From contig NZ_AP022563.1 of the NCBI RefSeq assembly GCF_010726645.1, forward strand, positions 1,054,001-1,118,000: a DNA stretch of 64,000 bases, given 5' to 3'. This DNA is from Mycolicibacterium duvalii (GTDB lineage Bacteria > Actinomycetota > Actinomycetes > Mycobacteriales > Mycobacteriaceae). The notes below the pieces were generated by a model, which saw only the letters and a list, made by a program, of their open reading frames with translations, was not told the DNA's origin and did no database searches. A program made the translations under genes and the position numbers. This document shows, piece after piece, positions 32,594 through 41,074 of this stretch. How positions within the stretch are numbered: the first letter of the stretch is position 1; every line of letters begins with the position of its first letter.

Positions 32594-33070
32594 TCAGGCG
32601 TCGACCATCGCGGCTATGGTGTCGACCACGCAGGCAGGTCGATCGGAGCCCTCGACCTCGACGGTGACCCGCACCGTCGCGCGACCGCCCTTGTCGTTGC
32701 GGTCCACCTTGATGAGTTCGGCGCCCGCTCGGATACGTGAGTCGACGGGCACCGGAGCCGGAAACCGGAGCTTGTCCACGCCGTAGTTCACCTGCATCGA
32801 CAAACCAGTCACCCGATAGATCTGCTGGACCAGGATCGGTACCAGCGACAAGGTCAGGTATCCGTGCGCGATCGTCTTGCCGTAGGGTCCCTCGGCGGCC
32901 TTCTCCGGGTCGACGTGAATCCACTGGTGATCACCGGTGGCCTCGGCGAACAGGTTGATCTCCTGCTGGGTGACCTGCCGCCAGTCGCTGTATCCCAGGT
33001 GCTCGCCGACATGAGCTTCGAAGCCGGCGATCCCCTCGTACGTCGTCGGCGTCGGGGGTGCCTGCGTCAT
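32594..33070 (-). CDS. MaoC-type (R)-hydratase / dehydratase
   Basis: This 158-residue hotdog protein has the hydratase-2 motif with FAEATGDHQWIHVD (about residues 40-53) followed by GPYGKTIAHGYLTLS, which carries the catalytic Asp-His pair of single-domain (R)-specific enoyl-CoA hydratases. It is translationally coupled (ATGA) to the amidohydrolase upstream. It likely hydrates an enoyl-CoA from this catabolic set. Confidence 0.92.
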   Translation of the reverse strand: MTQAPPTPTTYEGIAGFEAHVGEHLGYSDWRQVTQQEINLFAEATGDHQWIHVDPEKAAEGPYGKTIAHGYLTLSLVPILVQQIYRVTGLSMQVNYGVDKLRFPAPVPVDSRIRAGAELIKVDRNDKGGRATVRVTVEVEGSDRPACVVDTIAAMVDA

Positions 33071-34257
33071 ACCTTGACCTTGAGCCTCAGCTGCTCGATG
33101 GCGTTGCCGCCCATGATCTTCGCCTTGCCCTCTTCGGAAATACCGTCGAGGCGGTCGACGAAGCTGAGCGGATCACCGATGCCTTCGGGATGCGGGAAGT
33201 CCGATCCGAACATCACGTGGTCCTCACCCATGATCTCGACGATGGACGCGACGTCGTCCTCGAGGAAAGGATGGATGTACACGTTTCGCTTGAACACTTC
33301 GACAGGATGTTCGTCGAACTCCTTGGGCATCACGCGGTAGGCCTTGTCCAACTGGCGGAGCAGGTTCTTCACCCAGCCGCTGCCGTTCTCCACGACGAGT
33401 ACCCGCAGATCGGGGAACCGGGAGAGCGCACCGTGGCAGATCAACGCGGCCAGCGTGTCTTCCATGGCTCGGAAGCCCATGACGACCTCGCGCAGCGCGC
33501 TCGGCTTGAAGGACAGGTACTCGTCTCCGCCCTCCCACTCCATCAGGTGCTTCTGGTACCCGCTGTCGGAGGCGTGGAAGGTGACTGGGATGTCGGCCTT
33601 GACGACCTCGGCCCAGAACGGGTCGAACTCCGGCAGGCCCATGGAACGGGAGCCGCCGAAGCGGCTGGGCACCGGCGCCGGACGCACGAGGAAGGTCTTC
33701 ATGCCGCGCTCGAGGGCCCAGTGGAACTCCTTGATCGCTTCGTCCACCAGGGGCAGGCAAATGACGGGAGTGGCGAAGATCCTGTCCTCGTAATTGAAGG
33801 TCCAGTGCTCGTGCATCCACTCGTTGAGGGCGTGGATGATCGCGTGAGTGAGCACGACGTCATCAGTGGTGCGCTCCTCGATGAGGCTGGCGAGCGTCGG
33901 ATACATCACGCACTGGTCGATGCCCAGCTCGTCCATCAGCTCGAGCCGGGGGCCAGGTGACTGGTAGGCGGGGATGACATCCATTGCGTCGCCGATGAAC
34001 TCGCGAAAATTGAGCCCTTCGGGGTTGTTTCCGAGGAAGTAATCTTCAGCACTGCCTGGGCGCGCCACGCGCTCGAAGGTGGGATTCGGGATCATGTGGC
34101 TGATGTGGTCTTTGACGACCAGCTTGGGCCGGCCGTTGACCTCGACGTAGCCCACCTTGCCCTTGTGTTGCTTCGGCAGGTACTTCAGCAGGGCGTCCCT
34201 CGTCTCGTACATGTGGTTGTCGATGTCGAAGATCGGGTACGGAAGTCTGCGGGTCAT
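33067..34257 (-). CDS. amidohydrolase-2 family metal-dependent hydrolase
   Basis: This 396-residue protein has an N-terminal FDIDNHMYE in place of the usual HxH metal motif, a C-terminal FGSDFPHPEG carrying the metal-binding Asp and conserved His residues in ICHGAL and FHASD. The family includes decarboxylases and C-C hydrolases related to ACMSD. Mycobacteria carry many copies in steroid and terpenoid catabolic regions. The paralogues are at 37701-38897 (nearly identical YETRD start motif) and 62853-64000. AGGAGG about 9 bp upstream supports ATG 34257. Ring hydrolysis or decarboxylation is possible; the substrate is unknown. Confidence 0.9.
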   Translation of the reverse strand: MTRRLPYPIFDIDNHMYETRDALLKYLPKQHKGKVGYVEVNGRPKLVVKDHISHMIPNPTFERVARPGSAEDYFLGNNPEGLNFREFIGDAMDVIPAYQSPGPRLELMDELGIDQCVMYPTLASLIEERTTDDVVLTHAIIHALNEWMHEHWTFNYEDRIFATPVICLPLVDEAIKEFHWALERGMKTFLVRPAPVPSRFGGSRSMGLPEFDPFWAEVVKADIPVTFHASDSGYQKHLMEWEGGDEYLSFKPSALREVVMGFRAMEDTLAALICHGALSRFPDLRVLVVENGSGWVKNLLRQLDKAYRVMPKEFDEHPVEVFKRNVYIHPFLEDDVASIVEIMGEDHVMFGSDFPHPEGIGDPLSFVDRLDGISEEGKAKIMGGNAIEQLRLKVKV

Positions 34258-34305
34258 CTGGATGATTCCTCCTCAGAGCAGCGAATATGAGCATTTACGC
34301 TAGAT

Positions 34306-34316
34306 GAGAACGACGT
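34306..34316. promoter_or_regulatory. GAGAAC half-site upstream of amidohydrolase operon
   Basis: The 93-bp gap before the minus-strand amidohydrolase (start 34257) holds GAGAAC at 34306-34311, followed by GACGTTATC. The nearly same GAGAAC...GACGTTATC string recurs at 34987-35002. The match suggests a common binding site. No full 6-4-6 palindrome is present here. Confidence 0.35.
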
Positions 34317-34350
34317 TATCACCTACGCGCGACAACCTCCATATCGGGGG

Positions 34351-34986
34351 TCAAGATGGCACGAATCGCGCCCAGGTCTGCGTGATCGCGTCGGTGGTCG
34401 TGACGGTCGCCAACAGCGCCAGGGTGTTGTCGATGACCGCCTCGGCATACTCGCGGGGGACGCCGGCGACCGCGTCGCGGGGCAGCACGAATTGATAGCC
34501 ACGGTTGACCGCGTCCATGACGAAATTCGTGATGGCGACATTGACCGAGACGCCCACCCCGACAATCGTCCGGATCCCCATGTTGCGCAGAACCGAATCG
34601 AGATCCGTGCCCGTCATCGGCCCGAGACCGTGGGTGCGGGTCAGTACCAGATCGCTGGCCTGCTGCCCGAGCTCGGGGATCAGTGACGCGCCCGGACCGC
34701 CCGGGGTGAGATCGGCGGTGAAAGATTTTCCTGCTGCGAACAGCCTGGCGTTGGTGTTGGACCCGCGTCCGTCCGGGCGCCGTTGGATCAGACAGTGCAC
34801 CACCGTCACACCTGCCGTCCTGGCTGCGGAGAGCAGTGCGGAGATGTTGGTGACAGCTTCACGATGGGCTTCTTCGGCGAGCATCGGGAGGCAGGCCTGG
34901 GCGCCGATGACGCCACCTTGGCACTCCTGGGTGACCAGAGCGGTGCTGGCGGGATCGAGCAGTTCGGCGAGCTGCGGTGCAGGCAT
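34351..34986 (-). CDS. isochorismatase-fold protein lacking catalytic Cys and Asp
   Basis: This 211-residue protein has the isochorismatase/cysteine-hydrolase fold pattern (TALVTQECQ near 16-23; GVSVNVAITNFVMDA near 145-159). The catalytic Asp is Glu21, and the position of the nucleophile Cys in the usual TxxxCV motif is Ala151. It is therefore probably inactive as a classical hydrolase or has a different reaction. ATG 34986 is chosen since it starts the fold and leaves a 49-bp divergent promoter to the SnoaL-like gene; an upstream frame to 35037 would overlap that gene. Confidence 0.8.
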   Translation of the reverse strand: MPAPQLAELLDPASTALVTQECQGGVIGAQACLPMLAEEAHREAVTNISALLSAARTAGVTVVHCLIQRRPDGRGSNTNARLFAAGKSFTADLTPGGPGASLIPELGQQASDLVLTRTHGLGPMTGTDLDSVLRNMGIRTIVGVGVSVNVAITNFVMDAVNRGYQFVLPRDAVAGVPREYAEAVIDNTLALLATVTTTDAITQTWARFVPS

Positions 34987-35002
34987 GAGAACAGACGTTA
35001 TC
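34987..35002. promoter_or_regulatory. GAGAAC-N4-GTTATC site between divergent genes
   Basis: GAGAAC-AGAC-GTTATC occupies the first bases upstream of the isochorismatase-like ATG, in the 49-bp gap to the SnoaL-like gene at 35036. It matches the 6-4-6 motif with one mismatch relative to GAGAAC-N4-GTTCTC. A site this close to both starts could block both genes. Confidence 0.45.
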
Positions 35003-35035
35003 GTGTGGTGGAGACGAAGTTCCAGAGGAGTGCTC

Positions 35036-35476
35036 ATGCAGATGTGGGAGCTGGGGGTTCGCGAGTCGGTGCGCCAGACGCTGGCCGACTACACCGCGGC
35101 CACCGACCGGTTCGATCTTGGTGCGCTGGCCGCGTGCTTCGGTGCCGAAGGTGTCCTCGAATTCACCGGGGGGCACGAACCGCTCATCGGCCCCGAGGCG
35201 ATCGAGGCCGGGCTCGGCGCGGCGATGGGCGGACCGCGCGATGCCGGTCGACCTGCGCCCACCTTCGTCCGCCACCATCTGGCGAGCGTGCGGTTCGTCT
35301 CGGTCGCCGCCGACCGGGTGGAGACCAGCAGCTACTTCGCGGTGCACACCGACATCGGGTTGGACCATTGGGGCCGTTACCGAGATGTACTGGCGCCGGT
35401 GGGGGAGCGATGGCTGTTCACGTCACGCCGGATCAGCGTCGACGCGTTCGCCAGGGACAGCCTGATGGCCCAGTGA
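35036..35476 (+). CDS. SnoaL/NTF2-like protein
   Basis: This 146-residue single-domain protein fits the SnoaL-like polyketide cyclase / NTF2 fold, with LADYTAATDRFDLGALAACF near residues 16-35, VLEFTGG and a C-terminal DVLAPVGERWLFTSRRISVD. In catabolic clusters such proteins serve as isomerases or dehydratases, for example ketosteroid isomerase-like enzymes. AGGAG (35026-35030) sits five bases before ATG 35036. It ends 6 bp before the convergent LLM gene. Confidence 0.87.
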   Translation: MQMWELGVRESVRQTLADYTAATDRFDLGALAACFGAEGVLEFTGGHEPLIGPEAIEAGLGAAMGGPRDAGRPAPTFVRHHLASVRFVSVAADRVETSSYFAVHTDIGLDHWGRYRDVLAPVGERWLFTSRRISVDAFARDSLMAQ

Positions 35477-35482
35477 CCGAGG

Positions 35483-36388
35483 TCAGCCGGCAACGATGAA
35501 CTCTTTGGCGAACGCCTGTGCGCGTTCGATGACTTCGCCGCGATCACGTCCGCCCGGCGCGATCGGCAGCCACGTCACCCCCGCCGAGGTCAGGCGCTCG
35601 AGGATGCTGTGGCGCTCATCGGTGGACTTGTCGTCATCGAGCAGGTTCCCGGCAGAGAAGCAGATGTCCAGCGGTTCGCTGCGGCCGATTTCGGCGGCGT
35701 AGGACCGTGCCCACGTGATCGCCGACTCCAGTTCCTCGATGGTCGAGATCTCGGCGGTGCGCGATGCCGTCGCATAGCCGAAGGTGTTGAACGGGGCCCA
35801 GCCCTGGCCGCGGGATATCGCACGCCGGACCGCGGGCTTGCTGTTTCCGCCGATCCAGATCGGGGGCGGCGACGAAGGGACCGGGCGCAGGCGCACACCG
35901 CGGGTCTGGAAGCTCGAACCTTCATAGGCGACATCCTCGCCGGACAGTACTTTGCCGAGGACGTCGAGGGCTTCGTCGAGTAGTGCGCCCCTGTTATCAA
36001 AATCGACTCCGAGAGAACGAAATTCAGGTTTGAGGTAGCCTGCGGCGGTGCCGATGATCAGCCGCTCGCCGGACAGGACCTGCAGACTCTGGATCGATTT
36101 CGCGCCCAGCAACGGATTGCGGTAGGCCGCGATGTAGACGTTCGTGAGCAGCTTGATGCTCGACGTGGCCGCGGCGGCGAAAGACAGCGCGACGAACGGG
36201 TCCAGTGCGTGATGTCCGCCGTGGTCAAGCCACTTGGTGTCCGGTGCGGGGTGGTCGGTGACGTGCACCGCCGAGTACCCAGCGGCCTCGGCGGCCTGTG
36301 CCACCTCGGTGACCGCGGCCGCGGAGACGAACTCCGCCGGATCCTCCACCCGCTGGGTGGGGAGCTCGAGCGAGAATGACAGGGTCAC
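35483..36388 (-). CDS. luciferase-like (LLM) F420/FMN-dependent oxidoreductase
   Basis: This 301-residue bacterial-luciferase-fold protein has SFSLELPTQRVED at the start, TGxAAGY-like GTAAGYLKPEF near the middle and the typical PPPIWIGGNSKPAVRRA segment. In mycobacteria the LLM class often uses F420. GTG 36388 is chosen for its GTGA overlap with the acyl-CoA dehydrogenase and because it starts the barrel; the longer frame upstream is unrelated. It may carry out an oxidation or Baeyer-Villiger-type step. Confidence 0.9.
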   Translation of the reverse strand: MTLSFSLELPTQRVEDPAEFVSAAAVTEVAQAAEAAGYSAVHVTDHPAPDTKWLDHGGHHALDPFVALSFAAAATSSIKLLTNVYIAAYRNPLLGAKSIQSLQVLSGERLIIGTAAGYLKPEFRSLGVDFDNRGALLDEALDVLGKVLSGEDVAYEGSSFQTRGVRLRPVPSSPPPIWIGGNSKPAVRRAISRGQGWAPFNTFGYATASRTAEISTIEELESAITWARSYAAEIGRSEPLDICFSAGNLLDDDKSTDERHSILERLTSAGVTWLPIAPGGRDRGEVIERAQAFAKEFIVAG

Positions 36389-37506
36389 AGTTTTCCTTCC
36401 GGCTGGTGACGTGGCGACGAGACGAGGTCTGCCAGACGTGCGAGATGGTGATCGGGACTGCCGAACATCAGCTCCGTGGCCTTGGCCCGGCGGACGTAGA
36501 GGTGGGCGTCGTGTTCCCAAGTGAACCCAATACCCCCGTGAATGCGCATGCTGTCAAGTGAGACGTGCAGCAGTGCTTCAGAGCAGGCCACTTTCGCCAC
36601 CGACGCGGCCACCGCGCGTTCGCCGTCATCGGTGGCCTGGGCAGCGTGGAACACCGCTGACCGGGCACCCTCGACAAGCACCAGCATGTCGGCACACCTG
36701 TGCTTGATGGCCTGAAAGCTGCCGATGGCGCGGCCGAACTGGATACGCTCTTTGGCGTAGCCCACCGCGGTGTCGAGGCAGCGTTGCGCAGCGCCCAGCT
36801 GCTCGGAGGCGAGTGCCACCAGCGCGAGGTCGCAGGTGCGTGCCAGGCCTGCGGCGGCTTGGCCGTCAGCACCGATCAACCGTGCGGCGACGCCGTCGAA
36901 ACCCAGCCGCGCAACCTTGCGGGTGCGGTCGAGCGTGCTCAACGGCTCGCGGGTGAGCCCCGCGGCGGAGCCCGAAACGGCGAACAACGACGTGCCATTC
37001 GCCGTGTTGGCCGCCACCAGAATCAGGTCTGCGGTGTGGCCGTCGAGTACCAGGCCGGCGTCGCCGAACAGCCGGTAATCCGCGTCGTCTCGCTGCGCGG
37101 TGATCGTCACTGCGCTGGGATCCCACGCTGCGAGCGAGCTATTGAGCACCAGGGTTGCCACCTGGCTGCCGTCGAGAAGCGCCGGGGCGAACTCGTCGAT
37201 CGCGGACTCGTCGCCGCTGTCCAGCAACGCCTGCAGTGCCAGCGCGACGGTCGCGAAGAACGGCGAACACAACAACGCCGCGCCCATCTCCTCGAAAACG
37301 ACCGCCAGTTCCGGCATGCCCGCTCCGGCGCCGCCCCAATGCTCGGGTGTGGCGATGCCGTGCAACCCGAGCTCATTGGCCATCTGTCGCCACACCGCTT
37401 CGTCGTAGCCCTGTTCGGTGTCCATCAGTGTCCGCACCGCCGGACTGGGCGAGGCCTGCTCCAGGTAATCGCGAACCGCTGTTCGGAACGAATCCAGTTC
37501 ACTCAT
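36385..37506 (-). CDS. acyl-CoA dehydrogenase
   Basis: This 373-residue acyl-CoA dehydrogenase has YAKERIQFGRAIGSFQAIKH and the C-terminal segment IHGGIGFTWEHDAHLYVRR. The residue region expected to contain the catalytic Glu-Gly reads TELMFGS. It resembles the shorter partner subunits of heteromeric steroid-type dehydrogenases. A partner may be encoded elsewhere or at 39875-41074. It is translationally coupled to the LLM gene and divergent from the amidohydrolase at 37701. Confidence 0.88.
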   Translation of the reverse strand: MSELDSFRTAVRDYLEQASPSPAVRTLMDTEQGYDEAVWRQMANELGLHGIATPEHWGGAGAGMPELAVVFEEMGAALLCSPFFATVALALQALLDSGDESAIDEFAPALLDGSQVATLVLNSSLAAWDPSAVTITAQRDDADYRLFGDAGLVLDGHTADLILVAANTANGTSLFAVSGSAAGLTREPLSTLDRTRKVARLGFDGVAARLIGADGQAAAGLARTCDLALVALASEQLGAAQRCLDTAVGYAKERIQFGRAIGSFQAIKHRCADMLVLVEGARSAVFHAAQATDDGERAVAASVAKVACSEALLHVSLDSMRIHGGIGFTWEHDAHLYVRRAKATELMFGSPDHHLARLADLVSSPRHQPEGKL

Positions 37507-37646
37507 GCCCGGGACTCGTCCGCCGGTTCAGCCTGGGGTGTTGGTGGTGTCATATCTCCCTCGAGTGCACAGAGCGTCGGCGTGTCGCAGCGACTACCGG
37601 TGGACGAAGCCTGACCGACCCCGGGATGGGCATTTGCGTACGAGGA

Positions 37647-37682
37647 TAGTATGTTTTCTGAAATTGGAGAATAATCATTCTC
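37647..37682. promoter_or_regulatory. promoter with perfect GAGAAT-N4-ATTCTC operator
   Basis: TAGTAT (37647-37652) fits a -10 element for the plus-strand amidohydrolase operon. GAGAAT-AATC-ATTCTC (37667-37682) is a perfect 6-4-6 inverted repeat, and TTTCTG (37655-37660) occupies the third half-site position with the same 6-bp spacing as at 7187-7204. The site lies 18 bp before the GTG start at 37701. This is one of the two best examples of the shared motif. Confidence 0.55.
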
Positions 37683-37700
37683 GCTCGGAAGGAATGCGCC

Positions 37701-38897
37701 GTGACGACCAAACTCGACTACGGGATCTTCGACTGCGATACCCACTGCTACGAGACACGGGACGCGTTTACCCGCTATCTGCCCAAAGAGTTTCAGGACA
37801 GGGCGATTGCGCCGGTGCGCGCGGCCGACGGCAAGGAAGTGATCCTGGCCGGGCATCGGGTGGCCACCTTCAACAGCGAAGCAGGGCTCGGCTTCGATCT
37901 GGCTTACCGACCCGGTTCGCTCAAGGAGATGCTCAAGCAGATGGGCTCGGGCAACCCCGAGGAGACCTACCAGCCGCAGCCCATGCAGCCTGAATGGCTT
38001 GAACGCGAGCCGCGGCTGAAGGTGATGGCGGAGCAGAACGTCGAGCGCGCGGTCATCTTCCCGGCGGGCATGGCGCTGGCCGCCGAACACTACGTCGACG
38101 ACACCGAGGCGCTCTATGCCAACCTGCGCTCGTTCAATCGATGGTTCGACGACACATGGGGTTTCAACTATCAGGACAAGATCTACGCCACGGCGTTGTT
38201 GTCGCTGCGCGACTTGGAGTCGTCGATCGCCGAGGTCGAGGCCATCATCGAGCAGGGAGCCAAGATGGTGCTGCTGCCCACCGGGCCTGCCCACGGCCGC
38301 TCGCCGGGTGACCCCTACTTCGATCCGATTTATGCACGGCTCCAAGAGGCCGGCTGCACCCTGGTCTTCCACATCCAGCCGTTCTGGTACTTCGACGCGA
38401 TCTCTCCGGCATGGGGCCACAACCCGGACCCGGCCGCCTGGCACATGTCAGCCTGGCAGTGGATGAACATCTACGGTCAGCGCCCGATCGAGGACACCCT
38501 GTCGGCACTGATCTTCGACAACCTCTTCGGCCGCTTCCCGGGTCTGAAGGTGCTGGTGGCCGAGCACGGTGCAGAATGGGTGCCGCAGTTCGTCATTCAC
38601 ATGGACAAGAGCCGCGGGATGGGGCGTAACGGGCCGTGGATCGGCGGAAAGCTGACCGAGAAGCCGTCGGAGATCTTCCGCAGGCATGTCGGTGTGGTGC
38701 CTTACCCCGAAGACGACATCCCGAAGATCGTAGATCGGCTCGGCTACGACGAATGCTTGTTGATGGGTTCGGACTACCCGCATGCTGAGGGGTTGGCAGA
38801 GCCGGCCGACTTCGTCAAGCTGCTCGACCCGCTCGACGACGCGGCCAAGAAGCGCATCATGGTGGGCAACGCCGACCAGTTGCTGCGCCGGAGCTAG
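37701..38897 (+). CDS. amidohydrolase-2 family metal-dependent hydrolase
   Basis: This 398-residue paralogue of 33067-34257 starts GIFDCDTHCYETRD (residues 8-21) and ends with LLMGSDYPHAEG, the metal-binding Asp motif. A conserved His occurs in VFHIQPFW and VAEHGAEW. The GTG start follows GGAAGGA. It is the first gene of a plus-strand operon running to 44377. Decarboxylation or ring C-C hydrolysis is the plausible reaction type; no substrate is inferred. Confidence 0.9.
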   Translation: MTTKLDYGIFDCDTHCYETRDAFTRYLPKEFQDRAIAPVRAADGKEVILAGHRVATFNSEAGLGFDLAYRPGSLKEMLKQMGSGNPEETYQPQPMQPEWLEREPRLKVMAEQNVERAVIFPAGMALAAEHYVDDTEALYANLRSFNRWFDDTWGFNYQDKIYATALLSLRDLESSIAEVEAIIEQGAKMVLLPTGPAHGRSPGDPYFDPIYARLQEAGCTLVFHIQPFWYFDAISPAWGHNPDPAAWHMSAWQWMNIYGQRPIEDTLSALIFDNLFGRFPGLKVLVAEHGAEWVPQFVIHMDKSRGMGRNGPWIGGKLTEKPSEIFRRHVGVVPYPEDDIPKIVDRLGYDECLLMGSDYPHAEGLAEPADFVKLLDPLDDAAKKRIMVGNADQLLRRS

Positions 38898-38903
38898 TGG
38901 CCG

Positions 38904-39878
38904 GTGGCCCCGGATGATGCGGCCGACGTCGACCTGGACCTGTTGAGGTCCTCGGCGCGCGATTTTCTGGCTGATCGCGGTGACAAGGATTCGGTCGAGG
39001 ATCTAGCGCAGCTGGACTGGACTTCTCTGCTGGTCGATGAGCAGTACGGAGGCGCGGGCTGGCTGCCGGTGGAAACCGTCGTCATCGCCGAGGAGCTCGG
39101 CCGGGCCGGTGACCGGTCGCCGTGGTTCGGCACGACGGTGGCTGCCGCGGCAATGACGTCGGCACCACCGGAAGTCCGTGATCGCTGGTTGCCTTCGCTG
39201 CTCGACGGAACCGTTCGGGCCGGCCTGGCATTGGCCGGTAGCACTGTCCGGGTGACCAGCGCCGATGCGTTGCGCTTGGTGATCACGCTGGGCAGTGCCG
39301 GGATCCAGTTGTTCGAGCTGTCCGACACGACGTCCAACAGCCGCGACGACGAGTTGCTCGACGTCGACCGTCCCGCCTGGCGGGTCGAGCTGGGGGGGAC
39401 CGAGGGCGTGCCCGTCGGGGATACTGAGCGGGCGGACGGGTTACTCGCGGTGGCCAGGGTCCTGCTCAGTGCCGATTCCCTCGGCGCCCTGGCTACGACC
39501 TTCGAGAGGCTGGTCGCCTACCTCAAAGAGCGGATCGCCTTCGGTGCACCCATCGCCAGCTTCCAGGCCGTGCAACACCGACTCGTCGACCTGCTGGTCC
39601 TCGAAACGAAGGCCCGCGCGGTGATCATGAAAGCGGCCCGTTCGCTGGTGTCCGAGGAGGTGACCGGCGAAGCCATCGCACTGTGCGCGGCGGCGCACGC
39701 GTTCGTGACGGCGAACGCGGCGGCTGCCGTCGACGAATGCATGCAGCTCTCCGGTGGGATCGGATTCACGTGGGAGTACCCCTTGCACAACGAGCTGCGT
39801 CGTGTGTTCACCAATGCTCATCTGCTCGGAACGGCCCGGTCGAGCCGGTCGGCCTACGCGGCGGAGGTCGGCTGGTGA
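38904..39878 (+). CDS. acyl-CoA dehydrogenase, short subunit of a likely heteromer
   Basis: This 324-residue protein is shorter than the usual 370-400 residues of the family and has only a partial middle domain. It keeps the C-terminal module YLKERIAFGAPIASFQAVQH and LSGGIGFTWEYPLHNELRR. It overlaps the full-length dehydrogenase at 39875 as GTGA. Two adjacent non-identical subunits are the mark of alpha2-beta2 dehydrogenases of steroid catabolism. The start GTG 38904 lies 6 bp after the amidohydrolase stop. Confidence 0.87.
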   Translation: MAPDDAADVDLDLLRSSARDFLADRGDKDSVEDLAQLDWTSLLVDEQYGGAGWLPVETVVIAEELGRAGDRSPWFGTTVAAAAMTSAPPEVRDRWLPSLLDGTVRAGLALAGSTVRVTSADALRLVITLGSAGIQLFELSDTTSNSRDDELLDVDRPAWRVELGGTEGVPVGDTERADGLLAVARVLLSADSLGALATTFERLVAYLKERIAFGAPIASFQAVQHRLVDLLVLETKARAVIMKAARSLVSEEVTGEAIALCAAAHAFVTANAAAAVDECMQLSGGIGFTWEYPLHNELRRVFTNAHLLGTARSSRSAYAAEVGW

Positions 39879-41074
39879 GTAGCGGCGGACGCCGGCCCGA
39901 CGCAGATCAGCTGGCCGACTTCAGAGCGCGGGTGCGGACGCACGTCGCCGACCACGCTCCACCCTTCGAGGCGCGGGAGGGCCGGCGCGCGCCGGAAAGT
40001 GCCGAACAGGAGGCAGCGCTGCGCACCTGGTTCGCCGGTCTGTTCGATGCCGGATTCGTCGGCGCGGACTGGCCCGTCGAGTATGGCGGCAGCGCCGACC
40101 ACCATCCTCTCCACGATCGCATCGTCAGCGAGGAGATCCTGCGTGCTCGCGCCCCCCGGCCGGTCGACCAGGTCAACCTGGCAGCCCACGTGCTCCTGCA
40201 TTTCGGCTCGGAAGAGCAGAAGGCCGTGCTGCTCCCACCGATCAGGCGCAGTGAACACGTCTGGTGTCAGTTGCTCAGTGAACCCAACGCGGGCAGTGAT
40301 ATCGCCGGGGTGCGGTGCCGGGGCGTTCGCAACGACGACGGCAGCTGGGTGCTCGATGGGCAGAAGACGTGGATCACCGACGGGCATTGGGCCGATATGG
40401 GACTCGCCCTGATCAGGACGGATCCCGCGTCGAGCCGTCACCGGGGCCTCTCCGCGTTTGTCGTGCCGTTGTCGGCGCCCGGCGTCGAAGTGCGCCCCAT
40501 CCGCACGATCAACGACGCGATCGAGGTCAATGAAGTGTTCCTCGACAGCGTGCGCATACCTGCCGACGGTCTGATCGGAGAGGTCGGCCAGGGGTGGTCG
40601 ATCATCATGGCGGGACTGGACTTTGAGCGCTTCGGTATCGGCGGCAACGTGATCCTGCTCGAGTTGCTGATCGACGATCTCGTCACGGTCGTGCGGCACG
40701 CAACCCTGGAAGGGCGACCCGCGTTCGACCACCACGACATCCGGCAGACCGTGGCGGAACTGGCGGTTGAAGTCGAGGTGGCCAAAGCGTTCATCGACGA
40801 CCATGTCGAGCGGATGATCGTCGGCGCTGACCAGGTCGGCGATGGGTCGATCGCCAAGCTGAGCTTCGCCGAAACCTATCATCGGGTTTCGGCATACGGC
40901 GCCGAACTCAGCGCGACGGTGTGTACCGTTGCCGCCGATGCGAGCGTCGAGAAGGCCAAACAACGCCTTCGTGAATGCTGGCTGTGGTCACGGGCCTACA
41001 CGGTGTCCGGCGGTAGCTCGGAGATGATGCGCAACATCCTGGCCAAGCGTCGGCTCGCACTGCCGAGCGGCTGA
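39875..41074 (+). CDS. acyl-CoA dehydrogenase, large subunit of a likely heteromer
   Basis: This 399-residue acyl-CoA dehydrogenase has QLLSEPNAGSDIAGV, LDGQKTWITDGHWAD, a LDFERFGIGG segment that may hold a catalytic Glu and the C-terminal YTVSGGSSEMMRNILAKRRL. GTG 39875 overlaps the stop of the short subunit; the open frame upstream is an unrelated reading of that gene. It should bind the acyl-CoA and FAD together with the 38904 product. It is coupled to the ligase by TGATG. Confidence 0.9.
   Translation: MSSGGRRPDADQLADFRARVRTHVADHAPPFEAREGRRAPESAEQEAALRTWFAGLFDAGFVGADWPVEYGGSADHHPLHDRIVSEEILRARAPRPVDQVNLAAHVLLHFGSEEQKAVLLPPIRRSEHVWCQLLSEPNAGSDIAGVRCRGVRNDDGSWVLDGQKTWITDGHWADMGLALIRTDPASSRHRGLSAFVVPLSAPGVEVRPIRTINDAIEVNEVFLDSVRIPADGLIGEVGQGWSIIMAGLDFERFGIGGNVILLELLIDDLVTVVRHATLEGRPAFDHHDIRQTVAELAVEVEVAKAFIDDHVERMIVGADQVGDGSIAKLSFAETYHRVSAYGAELSATVCTVAADASVEKAKQRLRECWLWSRAYTVSGGSSEMMRNILAKRRLALPSG

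Noticed and set aside
34987..35037. Longer start for the isochorismatase-like gene at 35037
   Set aside because: The extra residues do not match the fold and the start would overlap the SnoaL-like gene's ribosome binding site and start.
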